Shown here piece after piece: positions 35,501 to 45,784 of a stretch of DNA of 64,000 bases. The position numbers were made by a program, and so were the translations under genes. Source of the DNA: Catonia carolina (Eukaryota; Arthropoda; Insecta; Hemiptera; Achilidae); NCBI GenBank assembly GCA_035578175.1, contig JAQMRL010000001.1:56381553-56445552 (forward strand), read 5' to 3'. The number at the start of each line of letters is the position of its first letter. Position 1 is the stretch's first letter. A model generated the notes under the pieces. That model had not been told where the DNA came from. It worked only from the letters and a program-made list of their open reading frames with translations, and made no database searches.

Positions 35501-35584
35501 TGATAACACCGCTTTAACGGCCAACTCCATTGCGTTGACATCCCATTTCTGTGTATCAGTCTTTCTAACGTAAGTTCGCACCAT
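32546..35584 (-). pseudogene. pogo-like transposase (HTH, CENP-B, DDE, PHD-like)
   Basis: ATG at 35584. Psq-type HTH (AVKAVLSSEMGFLKASVLLNVPNSTLER), frameshift near 35400, CENP-B-type HTH (LAGQDWIKGFLTRHP), first catalytic Asp (KIFNCDETGVS), then the solo LTR splits the frame within 'SADRG|ETVTAE'; excising it and one CTCC restores the frame. 'MSASGLYMPPMLVFPRM' follows. The second Asp is lost: relatives have LDxH, this reads LLIVNGHSTH. Third Asp in 'HKLQPLDVTFFKPL'. After an in-frame stop at 33020 come a Lys-rich linker and a C-terminal Cys/His finger (32546-32690: CxxC...WxH..C...CxxC) with another stop. DDE_1 family of pogo/Jerky proteins; dead copy. Confidence 0.88.
33746..34924. mobile_element. 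solo LTR (1179 bp), TSD CTCC
   Basis: TGTAGCG...TGGGACA ends, flanked by CTCC (33742-33745 and 34925-34928); removal restores the pogo transposase frame exactly. No coding sequence inside. Contains a tandem 21-bp unit (acctaagggcggaccctcga, two copies at 34403-34446). Ends differ from the LTR at 2118-4041, so a different family. Confidence 0.75.
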
Positions 35585-35619
35585 CTGGAATAAAAAAAAG
35601 GTTAAAACATAAAAATGAC

Positions 35620-35652
35620 GGGGCAGAACGGGATAGTGTCCCGTTCTGCCCC
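35620..35652. promoter_or_regulatory. pogo subterminal palindrome upstream of the transposase ATG
   Basis: GGGGCAGAACGGGA-tag-tg-TCCCGTTCTGCCCC, starting 36 bp upstream of the ATG at 35584 and followed by a partial repeat (atcccgtgccgcccc). It is the same core as the terminal repeats, placed in the presumed 5' UTR or promoter; binding by the transposase could both join ends and repress its gene (inference). Confidence 0.6.
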
Positions 35653-35770
35653 ATCCCGTGCCGCCCCGATAGCACGTTTCAGGTTACAAATTTTTACTGA
35701 GTCTAAAAACTGACGTATTTATACTTATTCTGTGGCTAAGTTATAGCTAATTAAATGCGCTATAATACTA

Positions 35771-37126
35771 TACAGAGTGATCGTAAAGTCGCCAACCCAA
35801 AATGATAACAGTCTTAGAAAGCTGTAATGAATTTTTTATTTTTCTTTCAAAGTTTACGATACAAGTTATAATTACAACTAACTTACTTACTTACAAGTTC
35901 ACAACAAGTGCTGGAAATGTCCACCGTGGTTTGCAATGCATGCATCAACGCGTTTTCTTACATTGCACGCAACCTTTTTGAGTGTAGCAGTAGCAATATT
36001 TCATATACAGTCTTTAATGTTTCTTCTAAGTTCATCTACTGTATGCGAGTTGTTTTTGTACACATTATCTTTCAAATAGCCCCATAAATAAAAATCAGGA
36101 GTCAGATCTGGTGACCGAGGAGGCCACAAACCACGAGAAATTATTCGGTCATCAAAGAAATCGTGGAGAAATTGGATAGTACTGTTTGCCGTATGTGAAG
36201 TTGCCCCGTCTTGTAGCCAGCAATAACGTTCGTCAACATGTAGCAGTGCTACGAACTGCATGATTATTTCTTGATAACGTTCTGCTGTGATTGTACCCGA
36301 AAAAAAGATAGGCCCGACAATTCTCCGACGAGATACACCACACCACACCCCAATTTTTTGAGAATGTAATGGCTGTTCATGGAATTCATGTGGATTCTCT
36401 GCAGACCATACTCTACAATTTTGACTATTAACATATCCACCCACGTAGATGAAACCAAGCTTCATCGCTGAAAAAAACTTTGTCCAGAACAGATATGTCA
36501 TTTCGAATGAAATTTTTAAACCAATGACAATACCGCAATCGCTTCTCCTTAGGCTTATCTGGCTCTTCGAGCTGATGAGTTACGTTAATCCGGTACGGAT
36601 GTAGCTAATTTTAATAACTTAGTGGCTTTATGAACACTTCCATAAGACAGTCCAGTCTGAGTAGAAAGTTTTCGAAGAGACTTTTTTGGAGAACGAATAA
36701 ACGTTTCACTTATCGTCTGCAGACTGTCGTCAGATAAAACACTTGGTCGACCGGTACGATTACGGTCATTCACGCTACCTGTATCCCGAAAACGATGAAA
36801 CAAACGAAATATGGTCGATTTGTTTGGCACTTTAGCATCTGGAAAGGCATTGAAGAAATGTTCTTGACACTTCGCGTAGGATTTCGATTCACAGTAACTC
36901 AAAACGATAGAGACGCGTTGTTCTTGCGTAAAAGACATTGCAACTTGAACTGAACAAACCAACTGGTTTCAGGCTAACTGTCGCCCGGTGGCGTGATCTA
37001 GCAGTGCTGCCACATACTGTACTACTAAACGAAAAATTCCCATATTCTAATCATACTTTACAAATTTACCTTCAATTCCTACACGACTTCAAACATTTGG
37101 TTGCGCGACTTTTCGATCACCCGGTA
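35771..37126 (-). mobile_element. mariner-like element 1
   Basis: 1356 bp, inverted ends TACAGAGTGATCGTAAAG and TACCGGGTGATCGAAAAG, TA at 35769-35770 and 37127-37128. Normal mariner size. Inserted in the 5' part of the pogo-like element. Confidence 0.88.
36001..36938 (-). pseudogene. mariner-1 transposase
   Basis: ATG at 36938 (MSFTQEQRVSIV). Paired-type HTH region, 'GRPSVLSDDSLQTI' linker, a frameshift near 36605, first catalytic Asp in 'FFSDEAWFH' (in the shifted frame), a second frameshift near 36455, then 'YVNSQNCRVWSAENPHEFHE', second Asp in 'CWLQDGATSHTAN', third Asp in 'WPPRSPDLTP' about 34 residues on, then 'DFYLWGYLKDNVY'. A proline usual after LTP is missing. Two frameshifts make it inactive; otherwise complete. 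Confidence 0.87.
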
Positions 37127-37418
37127 TAACATTTAATGCTGTTTAATTAACAGTTAATAGCTTACCTTGCGTAGAAATCGTCGAAAAGTTACAAAACACA
37201 CAGGAGAACATTACGAACTGTCTTATCACTCAGAAAACACTGTTCGAACTAGTCGAAATGGCTACCGCATCTTCTGTTCTGTCGTAGACATAGTTCAACA
37301 TCACTACACTAGGTAGAAGCACTCTCCAGTAGAAAAAAATGCGCTGTCCCGTTGTACCCCGCTATCCCGTTCTGCCCCGAGTTCCCCTACATGTATATGG
37401 CCAAGGTGAATGAATGGG

Positions 37419-37672
37419 TTAACACGTTAAAACCACCGTTAAGGTAGCTAAACCCACAGTAGTTGCTAATACCAAGCTGTCGATACGACTTAAAATAAAC
37501 TAAAAAAAAACTATTTTGAATATTTTTAGTGTTAAAACGATTTCTTTTCTTTATGAAATCAAAAAAAATTAATTTTTAACTGGACATTTTATTATTCTGT
37601 AACGTTGAAATTTTGGTCGGTAATGGCAGGCTTACGCTTGCAAGTTTTCGAAATAAGGGCTGGCCCCTTTTT
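37419..37672 (+). repeat. 254-bp direct repeat, right unit
   Basis: Near-identical to 28954-29205, same orientation, lying between the pogo-like element (ends 37387) and the right piggyBac-4 terminus. It begins at a TTAA (gggTTAAcacg). Confidence 0.85.
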
Positions 37673-37745
37673 GTACATCCTTATTCAAATTAAATGGCAC
37701 TTTAAATTAAACTTTTAAATATTGTTTCGGCACTGAAAGGGTTAA

Positions 37746-38027
37746 GTAAAGTTTTCTGACATACAAGTTTTCCATCTATTTGATACTTATGTATTTCCTG
37801 CTTTTGTGAGGTAGTATCAGTTTTTCCTTCCTTTCTCCTTAGTGGTTCAGACATTTAACAAATTGATTTAATTAGAAGTAAAGACTGAGAGTCGTAAGCT
37901 AAGGTTTAAAATTTGTTGAAGATTTCCACCTTCTTTTCTTTATTCAATTCTGCACAACCAGCGTTAAGGTAAATTTTTGAATTGCAAATTGTATTCTGCA
38001 AACAAAAACAACACTGATCAGTCCGGT
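37746..38027 (-). pseudogene. Family X copy X3, part before the piggyBac-4 insertion
   Basis: N-terminal blocks 'NAGCAELNKEKKVEIFNKF', 'LAYDSQSLLLIKSI', 'MSEPLRRKEGKTDTT' and 'YQIDGKLVCQKTLLN' run up to the TTAA at 37742-37745 and correspond to the family section just before that at 28691. A few stops. The 5' end is cut by SINE-B tail sequence at 38028. Confidence 0.65.
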
Positions 38028-38092
38028 TTTTTTTTTGTTTAACGCCCAACTGTTTTGCAATTACTGCTAATGCAGACAGGAAAATAATTGCT
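38028..38092 (-). mobile_element. SINE-B 3' tail fragment
   Basis: Minus-strand 'tctgcattagcagtaattgc' then 'aacagt' and an A-rich tail, matching the 3' part of the SINE at 46093-46262. Lies between family X copy X3 and LINE copy D. Confidence 0.6.
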
Positions 38093-38969
38093 CTCCAGTC
38101 GATTAGTGATGTGTATTCACGCCACCCGCTAATTGTGGACGTCCACAGCACCATGAAGCAGCTGAATGATAGAGGAGTAAGCGTTGTTTTCTGCTGGGTT
38201 CCGGGTCATGCTGGAATCTCGGGAAATGAGGCTGCTGATCTGGCCGCCAAAAAGGCAGCACACCAACTGGCCTCCACGCAATATCTGACTGTCAAGATTT
38301 TGTGCTTTGACAATCAAACATGCTTTGGTTTTGCGTCTGATACGCAGCTCTGCGTCGCCGATTTAAAATACCCTTCGAGTTACGAGATGTACTCGGCGAT
38401 GTTTTTATATATGATGTTTGTATATATAGCCATGTTTTGAACTTAACTTTAAGATTTCTTAGACCCATTAGTGTATATAACAGTGTCTGACAGTAATATA
38501 ATATATAGACAGAAATAGTAATATTAGTTTTAAGTTTATATCTGCATTTGTGTATGGTTTTATTTATTTTCTGTGGCCCCTTTACAGCCTTTTGTTTATT
38601 CTTCAGGTCTGTGATATTAGCTTTTAACGTAAATTATTTTTTGGTGGCTGTGATACTAGTTTGTAAGATTTTAATTTAATAAGTTGTTAATTTATTCCGA
38701 CTGTGATATTAGATCTAAGTTTATGTTATATTAAAGTTAAGTTAAGTTATATTAAAAACTTATAGGATAAACACACAAACGTATGTTTATCCTATAAGTT
38801 TTTAATATAACTTTTTTATGTAAATTTTATAAATTTATTCTTCTGTGATATTTCTAGTTTGTAAGACTTTTATGTTATAATAAGAAAAGTGAGTTCTACA
38901 CTTGGGCCCTCTACACCCTTGTGTAGAATAACAGGCGATGATAACCGTCCTGGTTTTTCGCCAAAAAAA
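38093..38969 (+). mobile_element. I-like LINE copy D (5'-truncated, internal deletion)
   Basis: Starts within RNase H (RHPLIVDVHSTMKQLNDRGV...WVPGHAGISGNEAADLAA), loses about 230 bp after 'QYLTV', rejoins near the C-terminal Cys motif, then the 3' UTR with the terminal stem-loops (38895-38964) and an A-run. The 3' UTR includes a 27-bp perfect inverted repeat (38746-38811) not present in other copies. Not functional. Confidence 0.88.
38746..38811. repeat. Perfect 27-bp inverted repeat, 12-nt loop
   Basis: Arms 38746-38772 and 38785-38811 (gttatattaaaaacttatag... and its exact complement). Other copies have only one arm, for example near 45605. Confidence 0.92.
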
Positions 38970-39079
38970 ACCACATTCGTTTTTCCATTTACAACACTTA
39001 TTTACCTTATAGAGCACACTAGTGTTGAAATACAACAGCTCATATAACCCAATTAGTAACTCCATCTGTTAGCAAACAC

Positions 39080-41340
39080 ACTATTTATTTTATTTATTTG
39101 TTTTATTTAGTTAAACATAATACAATTATTTCTATACTAACCTATTTCTTAATATTTTTAACTTAATATACTTATACGCAAAAACTCTTCTTCACGAAGA
39201 GTTCTGTCCGCGCATAGGAGTAAACAAAAGAAATTATTTAGACAAATTTATATATACTAATAACTACTATAAAAAATACTATTATAAAATCTAAAAAGGG
39301 TACAAGAAATATATTAAACATTTTTTGTTAAAAGCATTAAAATAAATGATAAATACCTTTAAATTTATATAATAATAATAAAATTTTTAAACATTACCTA
39401 GATTATGTACAATTGTATTAATAGAGAAAGAAATTTTTTTTTAATAACTAAAACTACTTTATAATAACTTTAGGGAATACATGTGGATATTTTTACTTAT
39501 GAGAAATAATTCAATTAATGAGCACAGAAACAAACAAAAAAAACTACTGCAAGGAGGAAAGCAAAAATAATCAGAGGACTGTGTTATTTTAAAACTAGGA
39601 AAAGTTTCTCAAGTTCTTGCTCGTATATCGATAGGATATGATATTTAAGTTTATGTTTTATACGATGTGGTGATATAATACTGTGTAAATGGAAGTGCGT
39701 TGACGAACCGCCCCTCAAGATAGAGAAATGACTTCTGAAAAAATGTACAATTTGGTTTTCTTGTCCTTATTTTTCCAGCATTCCTAGAAGAACAAGTGGT
39801 TTTATTGAGATCAATTATTACTTTGCGGTTACCACTCGCCCAATAGAATTGAAGGAGCACCTTATACACAAATAAATACCTGAGAGGTAGGACTCCAAAT
39901 TCTTGGAATAGGCTCATATGATCGCGCTTTTTGTATCCGTTAATAGCGTATAGAAAAGATTTTTGCAGATTAATCACCGAACGAATGTGAGTGATGTATG
40001 TACTACCCCAACATACAATTCCATATGCCAACCGTGAGTGAACAAGCGCAAAATAAATCTGTTTTAACAAAGATCTGTGACACATTCGCTGTAAATGATA
40101 AAACCTATGTAAAAGAAAATGTAAGTATTTTTTGAGATACAAAACATGTGCTTTCCACAGAAGTTCATCCTCAACTAGAAGTCCAAGATATTTAACTTTG
40201 TTTGATTGTTTTATTATCCCACAATTAGTCTACACATTTTAGAAGAACAGTCCACTTCATGATATCTCAGCGGATGATCAAAAATAAAAGATCGAGAAAG
40301 ACTAAAATTAAGGTAAACAGTTTTATCAAGATTTAGACTCAACTTATTAAAACGAAACCACAGGGCCAAGAGCTGAAGATCATGTTGCATATGCTTGTAC
40401 AAAATATCCAAGTTACCTGCTCCATATGAGAGAGCTGTGTCATCTGCAAAAGCAGTAATGGAGTCTTTAAAAGGTCCTAAAAACAGGTCATTAATAAATA
40501 TCAAAAATAGTATAGGACCCAGAACAGAACCTTGAGGGACACCACGGCAAATGTTGCTCATTGAACTGGTAGAGCTTCCTATTCTGACTACCTGACATCT
40601 TTGATGTAGATATGATTTAAACCATTCTAATGGTACACCCCTAATGCCAGCAGCTTCCAGTTTGTTGATTAGTATTTGATGATCCAGTGTCGAAGGCTTT
40701 TTTGATATCAAGAAACAAACCAGCTACTTTGGTACATCTTTATTAATAAGTGTATGAATTTCTGATATAAATTTACGTAAAGCCAATTCTGTACTGAGAC
40801 CTTCTCTGAAACCGAATTGGGAATTTTCAAAAAAATTGGATGAATGCAATATAATACGGGATTTTATTAACTTTTCAAAGAGTTTAGAGAAGACAGAAAG
40901 CAGCGAGATAGGTCGATAATTCTGAACTTATTTTGGGTCTCCCTTCTTCAGAATAGGGATTACTTGAGCAACTTTTAGTTTGTCTGGAAAAACACCCTCA
41001 TCAAGACTTTTATTGAAAATATGACACAGCACTGGGCTAATGTACATGCTTATATTTTTTAACTAGTAGCGAAGAAATACTATCGAAACCGGGCGTCTTT
41101 GTAGTCGGAAGTTTACTAATGAGGTTGCTTATCTCATTAGATGTAATAGGTGTCCAAAATAAGGATTTGTTATAGAATTTTATTTTTAATTTTTCGTGGT
41201 AGTTTTGTACAGACTTGTTTGAAATAGGGGCAGGAGTGCATGTGTTCGGTACTCCAACAAAGTAACAATTAAAAATCTCTGCTACACGTAATTCATCCTT
41301 GACCAACCCAGCTTCAGTGGAAAGATTGATCTGTTGCCGT
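39080..41340 (-). mobile_element. L2/CR1-like LINE, 5'-truncated
   Basis: Minus-strand RT-bearing LINE. 3' UTR from 39650 down to an AAATAAA-type tail near 39080-39110. A different clade from the I-like LINE: no RNase H, FADD active site, short tandem tail. The 5' end fades at about 41340, with no endonuclease domain in view. Confidence 0.7.
39651..41306 (-). pseudogene. L2/CR1-like LINE ORF2 fragment
   Basis: Pieces in order: 'LRVAEIFNCYFV', 'PITSNEISNLISKLPTTKTPG', 'YRPISLLSVFSKLFEKLI' (about 40880), 'GFREGLSTELAL', 'ISKKPSTLDHQILINKLEAAG', 'RGVPQGSVLGPILFLIFINDL', the active site 'AFADDTALSYGA' (about 40440), 'WFRFNKLSLNLDKT', then 'KYLHFLLHRFYHL' and a C-terminal 'FFQKSFLYLEGRFVNALP' ending at the stop at 39651. 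First catalytic Asp of the RT (normally FLDxxKAFD) is disturbed by a frameshift near 40705. Several frameshifts and stops; dead. Confidence 0.78.
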
Positions 41341-41919
41341 TATAAATACCACATTTAATACAGAAGTGTCTAAACATTGTTATTTTTTCAAAACCAACTT
41401 TTATCAAAATAAAACATCAGCTTTATTCAAGAGCACGCTTCAATTAACGAAGTACACAAAAACAACGGTGCGCTATTTAGCGGTTGTAGTTACCTTTATT
41501 CCTTTTCTTTCTCACCCGTATTTCTCTGTTAGCCATTCGATTACAAGATTTTCGTGGAACAGTCTCCTGAATGGAAGTGAACTTCCATCTGACGTGATAC
41601 TTTTATTTAAAATACTTATAAATTAACAAAAACTGAAAAGAGTTGTTAGTAAACCTACTTGCTCCGTAAGCTAAATATTACTGTCGCCATTACAGTTTCC
41701 AAGCCGTTGCAGTAACCTGATTGGTTGAAATTTCCGTTTTTCATACATATTGCTACCCCTCAAGTCCAGTTTTGAAACTAACTTTTTATTTTAAGATAAA
41801 AAAGTGCAAATATTCGTTTTTGGTGTAAATAGACGTAACTAATAGAAAGAGCATGAAAAATACTATGCGAATCAGTTAACTAATTTTTGATATAGGAGGC
41901 GTATGTCCGTTTTTGATTG

Positions 41920-41920
<1 letters not shown>

Positions 41921-41964
<44 letters not shown>
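41921..41964. repeat. (TAA)n microsatellite
   Basis: About 14 trinucleotide units. Immediately followed by 'actttatttcc', the reverse of AATAAAGT, so it is likely the simple-repeat tail of a minus-strand LINE whose 3' UTR runs on to about 42150. Confidence 0.9.
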
Positions 41965-41965
<1 letters not shown>

Positions 41966-42149
41966 CTTTATTTCCATATTTTTCACAATATTCTTAATAT
42001 TATATCTCAAACACATTCTTTCGAAAAGCTATATATTCATTTAAAACAATTTACAATATACGAGTGGAGGGAATTGACCTACCCAACTATGGATAAAAGT
42101 CGTGTCCGAGTGTAGGCATTCTCTTCTTTCATTTAGTAATACAGTACAA

Positions 42150-43350
42150 AAGAGATTTAAAACTGCGCTAGTGCTGAAATCAATGACATTTCATAAAAAA
42201 ACAATTTGTAAAAAAAATACATTCTAAGTCTAACAAATATAATTAGTAAACAATATATGGCTTTAAAAACACGTAACTATTCAAAGTTATACAATTTAAA
42301 AAAAAGCATTCGTAAATTTCAGTACAGAAACCTATTTAATAATAATAGTTCGATTTTTATTGAGTTCGATTCAGGTTTATTTACTGCTGAAGTGCTTTCA
42401 TCGGTAATATAATAGCTCATGAATCACGATGCACGATCGCGACATTCATCTAACAAACACTAGAAAGTGTTATAATTAGATATTTTAAAATTATATTTTA
42501 TTATTTATAGTATAATTATAACAACTATTCTGAAGCAGTATTACTAGGAAGATTACTGGAATTTTAATTCATACGCATGTGGCAGTAAAATGAAAATTTA
42601 TTATTAGTGCTAATGTTATTAACCGGTCCTCATGATTTAATTTCTGTAATTGGCAGTACGTTATTATTTTTGTATTTTTTAATTTAATATTTTGATGTGT
42701 GTTGTATGGCATGGCTACTGTTATATAATAAATAACGTAATTAATGTTAGTTTAAAAGAGAAAAAATAACATTAAATAATCATCTTCGTTATGAATATCT
42801 AAAAATATTATTTACGTCTTTCTCATTATATCATCTACAATCTAATAGTTGGTAATTCTGAGTCTTTCCTAGACGTTTGATGCGACGGCTAATTCACCGG
42901 TTCCTTATCTTTTAAGATTTATTGATTCTGTTGTTACTTTCACGTCTAAATTTAGCTAAAAATAGTGGTGGTACTAACATAAAATCTAATTTAATTTTTT
43001 ATGATAATTTTTATGTCTGATTTGTAATGTAAATAAAATGGGGGAGAGCAATACCAAAGCGTACCTAAAGTAAGTTTTTTGTTTGTTATATTGTCACAAG
43101 CATAATGGTAGTGATTAAAGATGAGGAAAATAGGAGGTTGTGTTTGGTTCTGTAAATATAAGGAGATTTGGTAAGGCAAGGTAAAGAATACCCCATGTCT
43201 GGAAAGTTTGATTTTACAGGAAGGAAATCAAGGAAGGATATTTTCAATGTGGTTACGCAGGCCAGATAAACGATACAGAGGCTGTATTCCCTGTTCTGAT
43301 TAAGGAGTATCGCAAATGGCACAAAAGTTCGGATTTTACAAGCAGTAGTT
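42150..43350. other. No recognisable gene
   Basis: AT-rich, no coding or repeat structure that I can name. Confidence 0.5.
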
Positions 43351-43359
43351 CAGACCAAT

Positions 43360-43720
43360 CTGGTTGTACGCTTCCGATGCTTGGGAGGTGACATAGAAGG
43401 ATAGACAGAAGATAAGTTCAGTGGAGTTGGACTACTTATGTTAGAGTTGTCAAATCTCTCGGATGGAGCGAGTCAGAATGCAAAAACAGAGATCATAGGG
43501 AAACTGAATACGACAATAGAAGAAGTTGAGAAAATCGTCTGCAGTGGTTTACAAAGAGTAATTTACAAAGGATGAAGAATGAACGATTGCCAAAAAAAGA
43601 TAACTGGAATCCACTAGGGCGCACAAGACGTGATAGGCCTCCGGAGTCATGGTGTGGTCAAGTGTGGCCTGGACATGTACGCCAGGAATTTGAGTGAGAA
43701 GGATTGGATGGATGGGGAGG
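43360..43720 (+). pseudogene. RTE-like LINE, C-terminal RT remnant
   Basis: Across frames: 'YASDAWEVT', 'KDRQKISSVELDYLCRVVKSLRW', 'ENRLQWF', 'RLPKK' and 'GRTRRDRPPESW', which match the conserved tail of RTE/BovB-type reverse transcriptases (LYGSExW.LT.RDxxkl..aEmr.LRR...RLxWyGH...GrR.RGRPxxrW). Many stops, no RT active site in the surviving part. Confidence 0.65.
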
Positions 43721-43842
43721 TTGAAAGGATGCAAGAGATGGCTAAAACTGTTACAAACTCTTAAAAAATGTTTTAAAATTGTCTGTGTAGCTCTTTTGCT
43801 TCCTGCCCTCACTATTGTGACAGTGTTTTCAGTTGCTTTAAT

Positions 43843-44344
43843 GCCTATTCCCACGACGCTAGTTTACTAGCCCTAGTAGACTAGCAGCTAGTAATAGCGT
43901 CGTGGGAAAGAACAACTAGCAGCTATAGTAGAGAGATGGCTTGAATGCTAGTGTGTGACGAAATGGCGAGCAGGAAAACTTGTCCATAGATAGGACAAGC
44001 TTGCCTCTTTCCCACTTCGTCTTACACTAGCATTCAAGTCATCTCTCCACTATAGTTTTGTTAAAGCGCTAGTGACTTTGAGCAGTGCGACTTTAGTAGC
44101 GCTAGTAGGGGAGAAGAGGTCATGTGATTGACTAGCGCTAGGAAACTAGCTCGTGAACGTTTGGAAACGTTGAATGTTGCTATGAAGCTGTCAGCAATGT
44201 ACTTTGTACAGAAATACACAACACACATCGCATATATTTTCAGAGCACTGGTGTCAATTAAATAGCTCCTTGGGAACCGTTTCCGACGCGCTTGTAGGCC
44301 CTGCTAATATTAGCAGCTAGTAAACTAGCGTCGTGGGAATAGGC
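43843..44344. mobile_element. Fold-back MITE with nested inverted repeats
   Basis: 502 bp, terminal inverted repeats of 29 bp (GCCTATTCCCACGACGCTAG... identical at both ends). Inside are more palindromes: a hairpin at 43849-43906 using the same CCCACGACGCTAGT core, and long arms 43932-43971 against 44018-44058. GCTAGT/ACTAGC motifs recur throughout. No ORF. Flanks (gctttaat and ctttcaaa) do not form a clean target duplication, so the superfamily is open. Confidence 0.8.
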
Positions 44345-44657
44345 CTTTCAAAATACACTATACTGCTATTTTTCAAGGCTGATGAGCTCTGAGCGTATTC
44401 ATTGCCCCCTACCAACTTCATAGCTAGCCAATGACTTGCCAGCAACGTTGCCAATACTTGCTCTTGTAGCTCTGTTAAATATTTCGTCAGCCATTTTTTT
44501 GGTCTTTCAAAAACAAATAACCTATAAACATACAACCAGCTGATTATATTATAAAGTATTACATGTTAACGCGCTCTATAATCGATGTGTACAGTACGAG
44601 ATGCAAGACACGACTGAACTATTGCGGCTCTTATACGCATGCGCGCTAAATGTTTCT
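44345..44657. other. Unassigned
   Basis: Between MITE and LINE copy E. A minus-strand open frame (ATG near 44494) reads MADEIFNRATRASIGNVAG for a short distance; not recognised. Confidence 0.3.
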
Positions 44658-45784
44658 CGGGTGTTGGTGTGCACTGATTCGCTCAGTGCCCTGCAGTCAA
44701 TTAGTGATATATATTCACGCCACCCGCTAGTTGCAGATGTCCACGGCACCGTGAAGCAGCTTAACGATAGAGGAGTAAGCGTTGTTTTCTGCTGGGTTCC
44801 GGGTCATGCTGGAATCTCGGGAAATGAGGCTGCTGATTTGGCCGCTAAGGAGGCGGCACGCCAACCGGCCTTCACGCAATATCTGACTGTGTCAGAATTC
44901 GTGGGCCTGGTGAAGCGTGTCATCACTGATTCCTGGCAGGTAGAATGGACTGGCTCTCATGGCAACAAGCTACGTGACATAAAACCTATTTTTAAGCCTT
45001 GGCCTACGTCACTGAGGGAGAACAGAAGGGAAGAAGTTGTCATCGCGTGACTTAGAATTGTGCACACCAGATTAACCTATGGGTATCTCATGACGTCTGG
45101 TGATGCTCCAATTTGTGGCAGATGCGATTGTCCTTTGACAGTCAAACATGTTTTAGTTGATTGTGTCTGCTACGCAGCTCTGCGTCGGCGATTCAAGATT
45201 CCCTCTGAATTAAGGTGTATACTCGATGACGATAGTCCTATTTTGGACGCGGCTTTAAAGTTTTTACGATCCATTAGTGTGTACAATAGTGTCTGACAGT
45301 CTAGGGTGATCTGAAATGTTTTATTTGTTGTAAATAGTTATATTTTATAGTGTATGTTTATATTAGTTGTTATAAGTATATATTTATATGTTTGTGTTTT
45401 TATTATGTTTAATTTAATACGTGTATTTGTGTATGTTTTTGTATTTTCGTGGCCCTTTTACAGCCTTTTGTTTATCTGTCAGGATTGTGATATTAATGTA
45501 ATTTATATTGTGTTTGCTGTGATACTAGTTTGTAAGATTTTTAATTGATAGGTTATAAATGTTGTTTATTCCTACTGTGATATTAGATTTAAGTTTGTGT
45601 TTATATGTTTATCTGATAAGTTTTTAATATAAATTTTTTTGTTTATGTAAATTTTATTTTTATTATTCTGTGATATTTCTAGTTTTCAGTACGTTCTACA
45701 CTCGGGCCCTTTACACCCGTGTGTAGAACAACGGGCGATGATAACCGTCCTGGTTGTTCGCCCTTAAAAAAAAAAAAAAAAAAA
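44658..45784 (+). mobile_element. I-like LINE copy E (5'-truncated)
   Basis: Starts inside RNase H at RVLVCTDSLSALQS, retains 'WVPGHAGISGNEAADLAAKEA', has one frameshift at about 45050, then 'CGRCDCPLTVKHVLVDC' and the intact C-terminus ...FLRSISVYNSV (stop 45294-45296). The 3' UTR is complete with stem-loops (45695-45762) and about 20 A. Best preserved of the truncated copies and the reference for the ORF2 C-terminus. Confidence 0.92.

Larger units (their letters stand above)
32142..37387 (-). mobile_element. pogo/Tigger-like (Jerky-type) DNA transposon
   Basis: Inverted ends: GGRGAACTCGGGGC then RGAAYGGGATA, with TA duplicated at 32140-32141 and 37388-37389. About 2.7 kb after removing the nested solo LTR (33746-34924) and mariner (35771-37126). 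It contains one transposase gene on the minus strand. The 14-mer GGGGCAGAAYGGGA recurs as head-to-head palindromes inside both ends (32330-32363, 35620-35652), and a variant lies near 37350. Confidence 0.88.
28696..37741 (-). mobile_element. piggyBac-4 element (9.0 kb with nested elements)
   Basis: TTAA on both sides (28692-28695, 37742-37745) and inverted ends CCCTTTCAGTRCC. A second shared motif AAAGTGCCAT lies inside both ends. The left end also has repeated GACGTCC motifs (28705-28805). It interrupts family X copy X3. Cargo: SINE-A (28864-29045), transposase (29517-31660), and the pogo-like element 32142-37387. A 252-254-bp direct repeat (28954-29205, 37419-37672) lies near both ends. Confidence 0.85.

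Noticed and set aside
38835..39065. 76-codon minus-strand ORF
   Set aside because: Overlaps the LINE copy D 3' end in antisense; no family resemblance.
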